A stretch of 64,000 nucleotides of DNA from Centroberyx gerrardi (GCF_048128805.1 NC_136005.1:11700975-11764974); one strand, 5' to 3'. Shown: positions 25,277 to 37,756, numbered from the stretch's first letter. Translations and numbers: made by a program. Notes: generated by a model not told the origin, from the letters alone.

Positions 25277-28103
25277 TACAGGATCCAGAGCTGTCTGCGA
25301 TGAGGCTCTGATGACTTATTCAGGCGCTTCAGCTCAGTGGCCCTGACATCCAGTGTATCAAACAGAATGTGTGAATCTGTTGCCCTTTTTCCATTTATTC
25401 CTTCTTTAATTTGGCAGGAACAAAATGCATCTGACCAGAGAAGCGACAGGAGAGAGTTTATAACATCATGTGCAGCGACTCGGGGGGTTTAAATGTCATC
25501 AAGTCTGACTTAATGAGTGCGTGGAAATGAATTAATGTGGACGATAACAAATAATTGTTTTTCTCATCTGCCAGGCCCCAGGGGAAATCCTACCTGTTTT
25601 TCACTCAATTCAAAGCTGAACTGAAGGGAGCCAAAATTGAATATGCCAACGCATATGTAAGTATCCGGTAATAGAAACACGATTCACCTCAGCTGTTATG
25701 TAGAAATGTCGTCTGCCCTGTTAATCTTTGTTTCTGCACTGACGACAGTTCCTAGTCTTCAGTATGCTAATTTGTCGGAGGCTGACCTCATAACCTGCAG
25801 AGTGTAATTATAATGGGTGTCATTTGTTTTAAGCCCTCTCCTCAGCTTAAACATCCCTTATTATTAGCCTTCAGCTTTTCTCTTACTGGGTGATTAGTCA
25901 GAGTTTCGCTAGTGCTGGACAGCAGGAAGCTCACAGCACTTTACTGCCCAACAAAGGCAAAAGTGTAGTAAAAGAGTTATTCATTAATTTTGCCTCATTG
26001 GCTGCAGCTCCCTGTCTATGTTGAGAGCAAACCTTTTGATTCCAACTCCAACAATAATTTCAGAGGGTTGAATTTACAGTGTCTGCAAAAATGTCAGAAA
26101 AACCGAGGCAAAAACACAGGCGATGAGCAATTTTGCGTAGTGTGCAAATAGTAAATCATCCACCTCTGTGGCAGCAGGACTTTTGTCAGGCCCAGGGATA
26201 AACTTTGAAGTCATTTTTCTCTCCTGTAGTTGCTTGACTTTGCCTTTCTAAGACAGCAGAGTTCTTGTCAGATGGACTCGGTGGAAGCGGCTGTCACCGT
26301 CTACTCTTTGATCCTGGCTTCAGAGACGCAGACTGAAACAACCCTTAAAAAAAAAAAAAATCAATATGATGTGTATTGAGGCAATTTGTTATTATGCCTC
26401 TGTGGGCCTTTTGCCCTTTAAATCCATGGCTAACTTGTTAAATACATGTTACACTTCTGTATGAAATTGTTAAAAATAATCCCCCTGAAACGTATTGATC
26501 CATGAACAGGATCAGGTATGGCCTAACTGCATCTTCTGGGACAGAGGCGGTGCAGAATATAACTAACCGTGCAGTAGAATGAACAAAGCACTTTCTCTGT
26601 TCACCTTTCCTTTTGGACCTTTGGTTCCTTCGCTGTGTCTCTCCTCCACCAATAATTATGTCTCCATGGAAACCTGTCATGTGTTACATGTGTCCGCGTA
26701 CATTTTTAGATCCATTGTCCACTAATGGTTCGAGCTAAACCCCAGCTGGTGCCGATTTTGATCATCTTAGAACAGGCAGAGAAGGGTAAAGCATCATATT
26801 GGGACACAACGGGTTTTTTGACAACTTTATTGTTTCAGAAGTCAAACTCGGAGTCCGGTATTCAGGCTTGGCGGATGATACTTAATGGAGCTGTAATGTC
26901 CAGACTCTTTCCAAGCTCAGTCACTTAGTGGCTCGCTGGAGGTTTGCCATGTCGGTGAAGTGCAGCACCTTGACACGCCTCCTTCCCCAGCAAGGACGTT
27001 TTCTGACACTCCGTCATTAGTAAGAGCTCACGTTTCCTCCTCCTCCTCCTCCTCCTCCTCTCCTCCCGCTGCTCCGGCTCTGTGCCCTGCAAGGGAAGAC
27101 AAATACACAGAAAACAACTTCCCTAAATGACGGGACAAAAATAACTCTACACACACACACACACACACACAAACAAACACACCTGCCACCCCCGCACAGC
27201 ATCTCCTTGACCTTGTTGTCACACCCCCCGCTTCCCCCGGCCCGTCTGTCGCGATGAAATTGTCGTCTCCGGTGCCGCCTCTCATCCTGTTTTTTTTCTT
27301 TTTTCTCTCTCTCTCCTTGTTTCTTTCCTTCTTTTTTCACATCCTCCCTCCCTCTCTCCCGTCCTCCTCCCCCTCTCCATCATCCCTCCTGCTGTACGTG
27401 GCTCCAGTCGCAGACAGCGGCGGGAGGACAGAGTGACGTGGCTTTGAAGCCGGAGGAATTTACCGTAGGAGACTCAACAGGTGAGAAATTTGCTGTACTT
27501 CCTGGTGTTCAATCAACTCCCTCTACTTGTCATGTCAGTCTTTCGCTCTCTCTCTGCCCCCCTCTCTCTCTCACTCCCTCCCTCCCTCCCTCCATCGCCT
27601 TGCTTGCTCCCTGCTGATTTCCCTCTAAAGCATATGCTACAGCTGTGAGTGGGATGCCGTTTGTCCCTGTCGTATTATTTGTTGCTATTCAGTTTCTGCG
27701 TAAATCCCTACTGTGGCTGCAGTTCTGGACTGTGATTAGCAGGATTTGACAAGTCGCTCTGAACTGTAATTTACTGTAACTGCCATTTTCAATCAGTGCA
27801 GATTAGAGACTGCAGTACAGAGGCTTATAGAGTCAGAAATCATAAACTATCAGAGATTTAAGAGTAATCCTATCTGTGGGAGGCTAAAAGCACTTCCAGG
27901 TGTGATTTCTAGGGATAGCTTTAGTCTTGTAACTAGGTAACTGGCACTCATTGTTGAGATAAATGTTGTTGTTTTTTTTTATGTTGACTTTGAGACTAAT
28001 TTGCTCTCCTTTCTGACTTCTAGTGACCCAAACAGATGGCAAGTTCCGCGCTGAACTCTCCAAACTGACCGCCGTTGGCCGGATACGACACAATGAGCTG
28101 TAA
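23634..28103 (+). CDS. mydgf: Myeloid-derived growth factor (6 coding exons)
   Basis: Secretory-pathway protein; the mammalian form is a paracrine factor promoting cardiomyocyte survival and angiogenesis and is also retained in ER/Golgi. Exons: 23634-23798, 24930-24980, 25161-25222, 25575-25656, 27408-27480, 28024-28103. They sum to 513 nt, 170 aa (human 173), in frame throughout. Residues 1-30 form a signal peptide ending in a VANAS-like cleavage site. Then come VEFNVKPGGVVHTF, FTYASQGGTNEQW, SCSVWRPQGKSYLFFTQFKAEL, IEYANAYS and KPEEFTV, all matching the UPF0556/MYDGF fold, with FRAELSKL near the end. The C-terminus is HNEL where mammals have RTEL, a KDEL-like ER retrieval signal. The exon 2 acceptor is a NAGNAG (CAGCAG at 24927-24932), so isoforms with or without one Gln are possible. 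The p24 family (TMED) was considered and excluded because there is no C-terminal membrane segment. Confidence 0.94.
24241..24649. mobile_element. GC-rich MITE-like element in mydgf intron 1
   Basis: About 409 bases with far higher GC than the flanks. The left end 'catgggtccacttgtaattc' and the reverse complement of the right end 'catgggctgcactacttgtt' align. So do the following CGGCGTACGCCG and CGGGCGGCGTAGGCGGAG segments. A second copy of the GGCGTACGCCG palindrome is internal, near 24330. The open frame across it is a by-product of high GC. Confidence 0.6.
25243..25274 (+). repeat. (CA)n microsatellite in mydgf intron 3
   Basis: This is a pure CA run of about 16 units located about 20 bases after the end of exon 3. 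Confidence 0.9.
27018..27180. repeat. (CCT)n and (CA)n tracts in mydgf intron 4
   Basis: A TCC/CCT trinucleotide run at about 27035-27062 is followed by a CA run at about 27146-27170. A polypyrimidine-rich region then runs to the exon 5 acceptor at 27407. Confidence 0.8.
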
Positions 28104-29550
28104 TTGGTCGGAAGTCTGACTCGGCTTCGGTCATGCTGACCAATCAGAACATTTGAGCAAGCTCTGAGGTCAGGCCTCAGTAGTTGATGAAGGATGAATC
28201 TGTAGCAAGGAACAATTCTTCCTGAGTGACAACCGGAGATTGGAGTGGGATGATACTTTACTGTTGAATGCATTTGTTGTCTTGGCAGCACTTTGTGTTA
28301 CAGTACAATAATTATTACATGGTATGTAATTACTGAAATGGATTTGCTCTGTGAAACTGGTACTTGGGACGCAACACATATGGCTGAAATATTTGACAGA
28401 CAGACGATAGTATAGATATTTTGATTTTTACCACACAGTCCTAGTAAAAATGCTTGCCGTGAGATTCAGTGCTTCCATAGTTGTTTCTTAGTTTCTGAAG
28501 CTTTACAGGGGGAAATCTATTTTGATCCATTGGGGCTCACTGGGAATGTATAGCGGATTGGTTTCTGAGGGCATGTAGAGTATAGATAACATATCTAGAG
28601 TAAGGAAGGATTTATTCATCTTATGTTAATCCTGGGGAAAGTGTGTAATCCCCAATGTCGTCATCATACGCCTCATAAACAATTACAATTTCTCCAATCT
28701 CTTTCTTTCTGTTTTGAGCTGCCAAATGATTACTGCGCTGTTGAGTGGAGCGCCTCAATCTCTCTCTTCATCTCTTCATCTCTCCCTCTCTCTGTTTATC
28801 TGCATCTGTTCCAGATAACTCTAAGCACCTCATTTGATCCCTGATCACCAGTCAGTAACACTGGTGATACTTATTTTGTTTATTTTTGGGTTTTTTGCCA
28901 GAAGTGATACTCAGTCTTAATAGGGCAAATAGCAGCTTGACAGCATGATGTGAGGAGGATGTATGTCATGGCGAAGAGAAGCCATCACAAACTCCTGAGT
29001 CCTGAACCTGAACCCTTTGCTTGCACCCCTCGGTGCCACTTGTGTGGATCAGCGAGGATATTGGACAGATTTCAGTAGTACATCATTATTACAGTCCCCG
29101 CCTGCTCCCTTATATACCAGGTGGGATTGCCTTTATCTTCCTTACATCGATCCAATCTTCTTAGATCCACACAAGTGTCCTGAGGATGAGTTCTGGGGAT
29201 TGATTTCGGATTTGAGGATTTGAAGCCGTGAATGGATTGCCTGTGAGAGAGACGTACCGTGCTCTGTCTGGGTTCGGACTCTCTCGTCTTGTCTGTCTAG
29301 AGGTGATCCTCTGGCTTGAGGAAACGCTCGGCAGGGACTTGGCCGTCCCCTTCGTCACCGACTAGGCTCCCTCAGGGGTCACGACAGGAAATACCACGAC
29401 CAGATGCTAACTCGGAACGGAAAGACAAGACACAAGACAGACGGGACGTTACTTATTTTTGAACATGTTTCTTTTTCTAATCCTTGTTTGTTCTGATTCA
29501 GTATGATGCGTGATGGATGTTTCAATAAAGTCATGTTGTCACTTTGCCGG
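28104..29550 (+). other. Probable long 3' UTR of mydgf
   Basis: After the stop codon there is no coding signal. The first well-formed polyadenylation hexamer in the sense direction is AATAAA at 29524-29529, followed by a T/G-rich stretch. This would give a 3' UTR of about 1.4 kb. An earlier end using a variant signal is possible. The first copy of a direct repeat (28471-28660) lies inside this interval. Confidence 0.35.
28471..28660 (+). repeat. Direct repeat, copy A (downstream of mydgf)
   Basis: This segment matches 29956-30140 in the same orientation. Shared phrases in the same order are 'gcttccat..tt', 'cttagtttctg', 'gggaatgtatag', 'ggttg/ggattg..ttgagggc/ctgagggc', 'tttattcatct..tgttaa' and 'gggaaagt..gtaatc'. 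The similarity is clear but diverged. Confidence 0.65.
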
Positions 29551-29955
29551 AGATAACTCAATGTTTTTGTCTTGTTATGTCAGTTATAATCTGATTGAAC
29601 CTCCCACTGCCTTGTTAAAGGAGAAACATGAAAAGAAAGAAAGGAGAAATTTGAGTGCCAGCATAGAAGCATAAAATATTCTAGCACAGGCAGAGCTGGG
29701 TCACAGTGAACCTGGGTGAATTTTTATGCCCCCTCATATCTGTCTGAAATAATTTTAGTACCGGCACTAATGTCTGCCTAATTTAAACTGACATCTGTAT
29801 AAGAAATATTCCAGAGTTTTGGTGCAGCACAGAAAAAGGAAGTTTCCCAGTCTTAATATGTATTACAATGAGCATTACGAAGAATTGGTTTCAAAATCTA
29901 TACGCTACGTATATTCATATATTGTCGTAGCATCAATGTTTCCATGAGATAAAGA

Positions 29956-30140
29956 GCTTCCATTGTTCCTTCTTAGTTTCTGGGGAAAAAGGCTTTGCAG
30001 GATGAATCTGCTAAATCCAGCGGCGTATATGGGAATGTATAGAGGGTTGATCTTTGAGGGCTTATAGAGATATAGAGTCAGAGGGGATTTATTCATCTCA
30101 TGTTAAGCCAAGGGAAAGTCAGTAATCTTAATTGTCCTCA
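29956..30140 (+). repeat. Direct repeat, copy B (downstream of mydgf)
   Basis: Partner of the segment at 28471-28660, with the same order of conserved phrases. The distance between copies is about 1.5 kb. There is no open frame conserved between the copies. Confidence 0.65.
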
Positions 30141-32061
30141 AATTAGCATGCAAAATCTTTGACGCAAGAGCTATAGTATATGCTGCAACCACTCAATTCC
30201 CCAGTGTAAGTGGTGCCTTAATGTACAATGTAATCATGAATGTAATTATTGATAAAGCTTCCTAATTTCACGTCCATGCAACAGAAAGTCCTTGGCACAC
30301 TTGAGTTGTTACAAGACTACGTACCTTACAAAACATACTAAGGACCTTACACAGTCTCTTATTTGCATTTGCTTTGCACATCTTATTGAGAAAACATGTT
30401 GGTCTTGTGGCTTTCCTCAAGTATTTCATCTCTCAGGGCCCAAAGGCACCTTGGCCACCGAGGCGTCATGAACCCCCCCGCCTCCCCCCATCCTCCTCCC
30501 CCTTGTATCTCCGCCAGTGACATTCAGGGTATTGTTGTGTGACAATTGCAGACTCTGATTTCCAATGTTGTGGCCTGGTGGAACAAATTTGACACTTTGT
30601 TCTCAAGATGGTTGTCTCTATACTACAATAGCTCTTTTATTTGCCACCAGTTCACTCTCTCCTTCAGAGGGTTACAGCTGCGTCTGTGCTGTCGTCCAAA
30701 TTCTAAACACAAAATTTACTATTTGCCATCTGGTACCACTAGAGAGGTTTACTTTCAACTTTTCCCCCTAGAGTATGACCATCAGGAAAAAATACAGTCG
30801 GCGCTGCCCAACACTGGCAGAAATTATGTTGGCGTGCATGCTAAGGAGCTCTGATTGGAACCATGTTTCACAGTCAAAAATCAATTTTGGGTTTGAAGTA
30901 CATGAAAGAGCCACAAGATGGCATTGAAATGAACAACAGTAATATATACACCCTCTGTGACAATGACTGCAATGGATCTGTTTTGGAGAGGACGATATCA
31001 GATGGCCTAAATGGACGAGGCATCGATTTGCTGTGGTAAACGTTTGTAATCACTCTGGCCGGCATTCCAATGATAGTTTCTCTTTCTCTTTCTCTCTCTC
31101 GCTCTCTCACACACACACACGCCTGCCCCCTCTTTGCATCTCCTGACATTTGGAGGGGAACAGATGGAGATTGTGGCTGGGTGGGTCAAGCCAGAGGCAG
31201 CAAAGGAGATGGGATTTCTCTAACACCAGGGGCCCTGTGAAGGGTACAACTACCGGCCAGCTGCCCCCTGTCTCCCCTGATAGCCACCCAGGCTTTGGAC
31301 TGGTGACCCAGTCCGCCCAGAGCCAGACAGCCTTTTCACTTCTTATCCGGCCTTGTTAACTTCCTCATACTACGTGACCTTTCCAGCTCCAGATCCATCA
31401 CAGATCTCCAGCCTCGCCTCCCCTCGTGTACTTTTCACACCGCTGAGCCAAACCAGTCTGAGGCTGAACTGAGGTGTAGGTGTCACGGCCTGGTTGTATC
31501 ATCCATTACCTGTTCTAACACAGACAACGCAGATGCATGTTTGCACCATAGAGGAGTGCACAGATTGACGCGTACTATGGTAATCAAGTCTTTATGTGTC
31601 TTGTCGTCTTACATGAATTAGTATTTCCTTCATATTTCAACAGAGCTTATCCAATTAGGCCCTTTCTGTGCCTTTTAAAGTATGCAGTCTGTGGGAGTCT
31701 GTGGGAGTCTGAGAGCTGCGGCGCAAAGGGATGGTTTGAGGTTCACAGTGAGCATCTGTATAGGGGCTCTTGTTACCAGAGTGGTAACCCAGACAGCTGT
31801 TATGATGCCCTATGTTGTTCAGTGTACGTACTCTGAGATTTGCTAAAGAGGAAAAGAGAGAGGGAGAGAGAGAAGGACGCCAGGATAGCCAAGCTGTTCT
31901 GCCTGACATACTCACCTCAAGTTGCTTCTTCGACCCGTCACCTTGGAAACTTGGTCTCAGCTCAACTTGGCGAGCCTTAAATCGCTCTCCACTCGCAGAT
32001 TCACGGCTGTTGCTGTGAATATGGCTCTGTTCGATCAGCCTCCCCCTCCTGTTGTGTTGTC
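30141..32061. other. Intergenic region between the convergent mydgf and PRR16/INSYN1-like genes
   Basis: No gene is seen. It probably includes the 3' UTR of the minus-strand gene that stops at 32062. An AATAAA on the minus strand at about 30638-30643 is one possible end, unproven. A short CT/CA microsatellite lies at 31081-31120. The rest is ordinary sequence. Confidence 0.4.
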
Positions 32062-34976
32062 TCACACTGTGGTAGAGAGCAGCCTCCTTTTCTCGGGGTA
32101 CGGAGGAGCCTTGCGGGGCTCCTTGGCTTTCTTCATGCGTTCAAAGAGTCTATGGTGCGGGTACGGGGGAGGCTTGCGACCCCTGCGGCCTTGCGGTGTT
32201 GGAGTTTTAGTTGTGTCTGCAGGGGCAGACTCCCGTGAAGTTGGGTGAAGGATCCCCGCTGAGGATGCTCCACTCTCTCCATCAGCCTTGGACAGAGTTT
32301 GTGTTTCCGAGTCCCTGGGTGGGCAGCTGGCAGAGGGAGGCTGGGCCGATGACGGAGAGAGCGGACTGGCAGATGGGTGGTCGCCTTGTGGGGTCCGATA
32401 AGACCCGACCTTGGTCTCTATGATGACAGAAGGGCTGAGGGCAGGGGGTGGGGGAGGCTTTGGAGACAGGGGGGAGGGAGGGGAGGAGGGCCCAGGGGAG
32501 TGAGGCCGAGAATCGGGGGTGCTGCTGGGGTGAGAGAGGTTTACTGTCAGAGGGGAGAGACCAGGAGTGGGAGGCCGGACAGGGTGGGAACTGCTTCTTT
32601 GGGGCGAGGAAGTAAAGTCATGGGAACTGAGGCTTTGAGGTTGAGGCGGGCTGCCGGTTTTGACTGACGCAGCTGACGCAGCTGAAGGATTGTGGGTGTA
32701 GGGCGGCGGTCTCCCTTGTTTCGGAGAAGACCCGAGATTGCAGCTGAATTGGAGTGTTTGAATCTTCCCTGGTGAAAGCCCAGCGGTTTGGGTGTGCGGT
32801 GCCACACTCGGAGGAGATTGGCTTCTGGTATGATTGAGCGGCTGACCTCTCCTCAGGGTGCCAGATGGGTCTGTGCTTCCTGGCTTGGCCTCCTGCTCCG
32901 AGGGCCGCTGATGGTTGCTGCCTACCGTGACCCCGCTGGAGCTGGAGCTGGAGCTGGAGCTGCTGTCACTGGGAGGCTTGGCACCATCGCCTCCTCCTCC
33001 CCCTCCCCCTCCTCCTGCACCCCCCTCCTGCTCCTCCTCATTCAGGTCAATGGACGAGGTCAGATAGTCAATCTGCTCCACCACCTGGGAGACACACACA
33101 GCGATGTGGTGATAAATAAAACGATGGGTAAACAATGAACTCCCGTCAAATTGAAAAAATATTTATATGAAGAGTTGTGTTCCAAATTGAGATATCCACC
33201 TTTTGAACAAAAACATCTACTCTCACAAAATGATTGATAGCACACAATTAAAACTAATTTTAACACTGGAGCCTCTATATATTGGAGATATTGAATGATG
33301 AAATGATGATGAGTTATGGTAATTTAAAAAATATATATATATATGATATGTAGCATTTTAGAAATGAACTCTTCACATATACAGTATATTTCTAGAATTA
33401 TGCTGTTTTTTTCATGAAAAGACCCTTTTTTAATTTCCCCCGTAACTTACATGAGGTTGATACTACATGCCTTAGTGTACTCTAGGAAACTGTAGTATAA
33501 GGATTTACCTCAGCCTAAAAAAAGGATGAGGTAACTATTTCATGAAAAGTGGGTATGCTGAATTTAGGGTTTACCCTCCACTGCATCCCTGCATACAGAG
33601 AGACACATCATACATCATGCACAGGCACACACAAATAGATCCACACATTTAAATGAGTGCAGACCGTGTAATGCAGGAGCGTATGCAGAAGAACCAACAC
33701 ACACAGACACACACACACGCATAGACACACATACACAAATGTATGCCACAAAGGCACAGTCAGGCTGGTGGACACACACACACACACATACACACACACA
33801 CACACACAGTGATGGAGGCTGGAGAGATTGGAGAAAATTACACTGGGGAAAATGTTTGACCTATCTCTCCACCTGCTCTATGTGAACAGATAAATCCTCG
33901 GTCCCTGCTGGAACAGATGAATTATTGTTTTGTTCTCTGTGTTCAACAACATCCTTGCTGATGTCAAAGATGACCTGGTTTGTCTTTTTTTTTTTTGTGG
34001 TAGCTTTTTGGGCGAGGCATTTCATATTACTTTGAAGTGCAGCGCATATGCACATCAAGTGACTCTGGGCAGGTGCTGCTTGTTAATGTCAAGAATCAGC
34101 CAAGATAAAAGAGCAGAGGACCCCAGGATTTCGTCTTCTACTCCCAAGCGTGTTTATTAAAAACAATGTTTTGACCCCTCAGGTCTTCACAAAGTTGTTG
34201 GGCGCTGATGAGGAGACCAAAAGAGATGAACATGAGTTGTACGGCTCTGTCTTTCATTTAACTTTCTGTTGTTTTTTGCCTATTTGTTTTGTGACTCATT
34301 GAGAACTCTTTGTATCTCAAAATGCCCCAACGAAAAATATTCCTATAATGTTCCTGGAAAGAGTTAGGCCTATAGTTTTGCTGTAACATTGTCATAGTAT
34401 CCTTGTAAAATTTATCATAGGACTATTCTAGTACTTTTTCATAATGTTGATTGATTATTAATCGTAGCTGAGGGTGCTGCTCATGCAACAGAATGATAAA
34501 ACAGGGCTTTGAAATAAATATGCGACCAAAGTCTTCTCTAGTGCCATATCCTCCTTTGATCTGTCTTCTTTGTTGTGAAAATTTGGGATTTTCTATCACA
34601 GCATTGCTTGGTGCACCCCACCCCCACCCCCCACCCCACCCCCCCTCCCCCGCTCCCTCCATGTGTAGCCTATGCTGTTTATTCTGTGTTATATTATTAC
34701 TGTCACGCGAAAACCCCTCACACCGCACAGCCCAGATGATGAGGTTACTACCTCCAGCTTAGCTCCGGCCCCGCAGATGCAGATCAAATGCCAAGAGGGG
34801 AGCTGAGAGGCGAGATTTACGTGTCACTTTTACTGGATGAGGAATACGAGGCAGAGATGCTTAGCCGTAAATGGATTATAAAAGCATCGGAGCTATCCAG
34901 CTGCGCCCGAAGCAGCATCTGTCAATAAGGAGGGAGACTGGAGAAAGAGATGAGAGGACGGAAGGGATGTTAGAAG

Positions 34977-35024
<48 letters not shown>

Positions 35025-36226
35025 CGGGAGTGGGAGGCTACTGCTTTGCCTAATGTTACACAGCATCATCACATCAACCAGTGAATGCATTAGGCAAATG
35101 GGGCATAACTATTGTCACATCCTCCTCTATGAATATTTACTGATAAATTGAGTGTAGCATATGTTTAGAGACAGAGCACAGTGGAGAGTTGGAGAAACAG
35201 TTTGCAGACTGTGGTGGTTCAGAATTAGAGCACTGATACTACTGTGCAAACCTGCTGCTGACTTTTTAATGCATGTTAAATTCTGCTGAGGACACACATT
35301 TCTTGCCTGCATTGTTTTGTTAAAGTATACAGGCCCTCAAGGGTTTGAGCATAAGCATGAGCTTCTCCTCCTTAAGGAAAATGTTTAAATTACTGTGGAA
35401 GGATGCAGCAACCAGACACTTTCTCTCTGGCCCCCTTCTGAACTATAAATCATTTGTTTATTTATCTTTGAGTCCTGGGAAGAATAATTATTATAAGTAG
35501 GTGAATTGGCTGAATAAACATGAAGTGAGATTACAGAAAAGGATAGGAGGCAAACATGAAACGACTTATCAAGACACCTAGATCTCGCTATCCCTTTGAT
35601 CATGAGTTCTGCACAACACAAATGCGACATCCGTTACCTCTTTCATTTCCTGGTGGACGTCCTTCAGGGCTCCCAGGACCTGCTCCAGGTTGTCCACCAC
35701 CCGTTTGATCTGGTTTCGGACTGCCTTTCTGCTGCACCTCGGCCCCGAGCGGCCTGCTTCCTTCCTACAACTCTGCGGCTCTCCTTCGCTGGTCGGCCTG
35801 GGCTGGACCCACGTCTGGTTCTGGCCCCGGATCGCGATGCGCTCCGAGCTCGGTCTGGGTTTCCTGGGGCCTCGTAGGGTTTTGGTGCAGCCCAGGTCTC
35901 TCTGAGGAACCTCGGTGGAGAAGATGACTCCGTGGAGGGTGCTGGGGCCGTTGAAGCCCTCCACAGGTGGGTCCCTCAGCACCGTCAGGTCTCTCTGGCT
36001 CTGGGAGTTCCTGCTCTGCTCTGTGATGTAGCTGAAGCTGGAGCTGAGCCCCTGCTGCCTGTCTATAAGTCCCTGTGAGTCTGAGCTGAGCCAGCTGGAT
36101 GAATGGAGGTCTCTCTGGTGGTAGGTATGTCTGGCGTAGTGCCACAGCTTCCCCCTCCCGTCCTCTGCACACACCACAACAGGCACCTTACAGTTTGTCT
36201 CCTGACCTTTGCACTTTCCAGGCGTT

Positions 36227-36258
<32 letters not shown>

Positions 36259-36825
36259 GGGTGCCAGGAGCGGCCCGTGCTTCCTGGCTGAGGGGCTCGT
36301 CCCGTCATTCTGGGAGTGGAGGAGGTTCAGGTGGCTGCGGTGGTTCCTAACAAAGGAGCATTCAGAGTAGTAGTCCTGGACGCAGGTGGAGCTGTCGCCC
36401 AGACCCGACGGCCTGTCCCCTGGACTAGTCCCCGTGTCGGAGTCTGGGTCAAGCTCTGGAGACTGGCTCCACCTGGCAGGACTGTCCTCCCTCTGCTTGC
36501 CCAGGCTCTCTGGTAGGATGTGGTGCCCCCTCAGCACCACCGGCAGCCTCCTGGCCAGTCCCACGCCGTTACAGCGAAGCTCGCCCTTTTTCTCCCTGTC
36601 CTTTCCCTGGATTAGCTCCTTGGAGAAGAACCCGATCCCCTTGGCTCTCTCCAGCGGGGTCAGGTTGTTGCGAGGCTCGGTGCTGCATTTGTACGGTCCG
36701 TCGAGCCCCAGGTCACTGCTGTGGTGGGGCTTCAGACCATTGCGCAGCCAAGGGAAGAAGTGAGGGGTGTGGGGCTTGAAGCCTCTCTGGTCCCCAGGCC
36801 CTGGAGCCCTGCTGTCAGAGAACAT
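32062..36825 (-). CDS. Proline-rich coiled-coil protein of the PRR16 (Largen)/INSYN1 group, 2 coding exons
   Basis: Exon 1 is 36825-35638 (396 codons) and exon 2 is 33084-32062, giving 736 aa. The GAG|GTAACG donor and CCCAG|GTG acceptor join in phase 0. The join creates an unbroken amphipathic helix at residues ~365-412, including NQIKRVVDNLEQVLGALKDV, MKEVVEQIDYLTSSIDL and an acidic tail. The same KEVV-x-QID-x-LTS pattern occurs in PRR16 (cell-size and translation regulator) and INSYN1 (inhibitory postsynaptic scaffold partner); these matches are from memory of the families. The rest is disordered: an (AP)n run near residue 200, Gly and Ser runs after the helix, long Pro/Ser tracts, PPPY motifs near ~525 and ~700, an APPYPEKRR segment close to the end, and a terminal STTV that fits a class I PDZ ligand and resembles Largen's TTTTV. 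It is much longer than either relative. Function is not established; a scaffold or adaptor role is an inference. Confidence 0.75.
33690..33808 (+). repeat. Interrupted (CA)n microsatellite
   Basis: Several CA runs are separated by short unique stretches. The longest lies at about 33772-33808. Confidence 0.85.
34980..35022 (+). repeat. (GA)n microsatellite
   Basis: A near-perfect GA run of about 20 units in the intron of the PRR16/INSYN1-like gene. Confidence 0.9.
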
Positions 36826-36964
36826 GGTGATGGATGATGCCCAGCAGCCTCACAGAAAAAGGAAGCAGGAGAGGAACAGGAAGACTCTTGAAACAGAGGG
36901 AGCTTCCTCCTCTTTTTTTCCATGAATCTCCTCCTACCTTTGCCATTAACATAGACTGTACTCA

Positions 36965-37689
36965 CTGATCTCTCTCTATCTTTATTGTCTCTCTCTCTCC
37001 CTCTCTGTCTCTCTCTCCAAAACTTTCATCTGCTCTTTTCCCTCCTAAGCTCAGATCCAGCTCCCACCCACCCACTCCCCTTTTCCTGTTGAAGCCTGTT
37101 TCTGATTGTATCGCCTTGTTTTTTTTTTTTCTTCCTCTTTTCCCTCCTTTTCTGGTTCTCCTCCCACTATTCTCTCCGTCTTAATGCTCTTGAGCCCCTC
37201 GCCCCTTCATTGGCCGGGCCTTGGAGGTGCCGAGGGCCTCTCTCCGTCTTCCTCTCTCTCTCCCTGCCTGCGTCTCACTGGCTCAGTAGCAGTGGCAGGC
37301 TTCCTGTCTCTACATCTCTTTCCCTGGCTCTCCCTCTCTCTCTCTCTCTCTCGCTCTCTCTCGCTCTCTCTCTCCCCCTCCCGCACTGCGCTGCGCTACC
37401 TCCTCTTCTCGCTCTTTCTTCCTCCCACTCCCTCTCAATGCTGTAACTCCCTGTCTCTATTTCCCTTTTCTCTCCCCATCTCTATCTGTTCTTCCCCTGT
37501 TACACTCTCTTCTCATCTGAAAACCCCCGTTTCCTTCGTTATCGTTCTCTGCCTTTGTCTCTCTCTCTTGCCCTGCTCTTTCTTTCTCTGCTTCCTCTCT
37601 TTCCCTTCTCTTTCGCTATTCTCCTTCTCCCTCTTTCCTCTGACTCTCCTGCTTTCCCCTCTATTTCTCTGCCCCCTCTCTCTTTCTCT

Positions 37690-37756
<67 letters not shown>

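Larger units (their letters stand above)
33085..35637 (-). other. Intron of the PRR16/INSYN1-like gene
   Basis: A 2.5-kb intron holding AT-rich DNA, interrupted CA repeats at 33690-33808, and a segment at 34090-34330 with an 'aaaacaatgttttgacccctcaggtcttc' phrase typical of a dispersed fish repeat. It also has a C-rich tract at about 34615-34655 and a GA run at 34980-35022. No exon is supported within it. Confidence 0.5.

Noticed and set aside
23634-28103. Call of a p24 (TMED1) cargo receptor, because of signal peptide, size and chromosome-19 synteny
   Set aside because: The assembled protein has no transmembrane segment or KKFF-like tail; its motifs and HNEL end are those of MYDGF.
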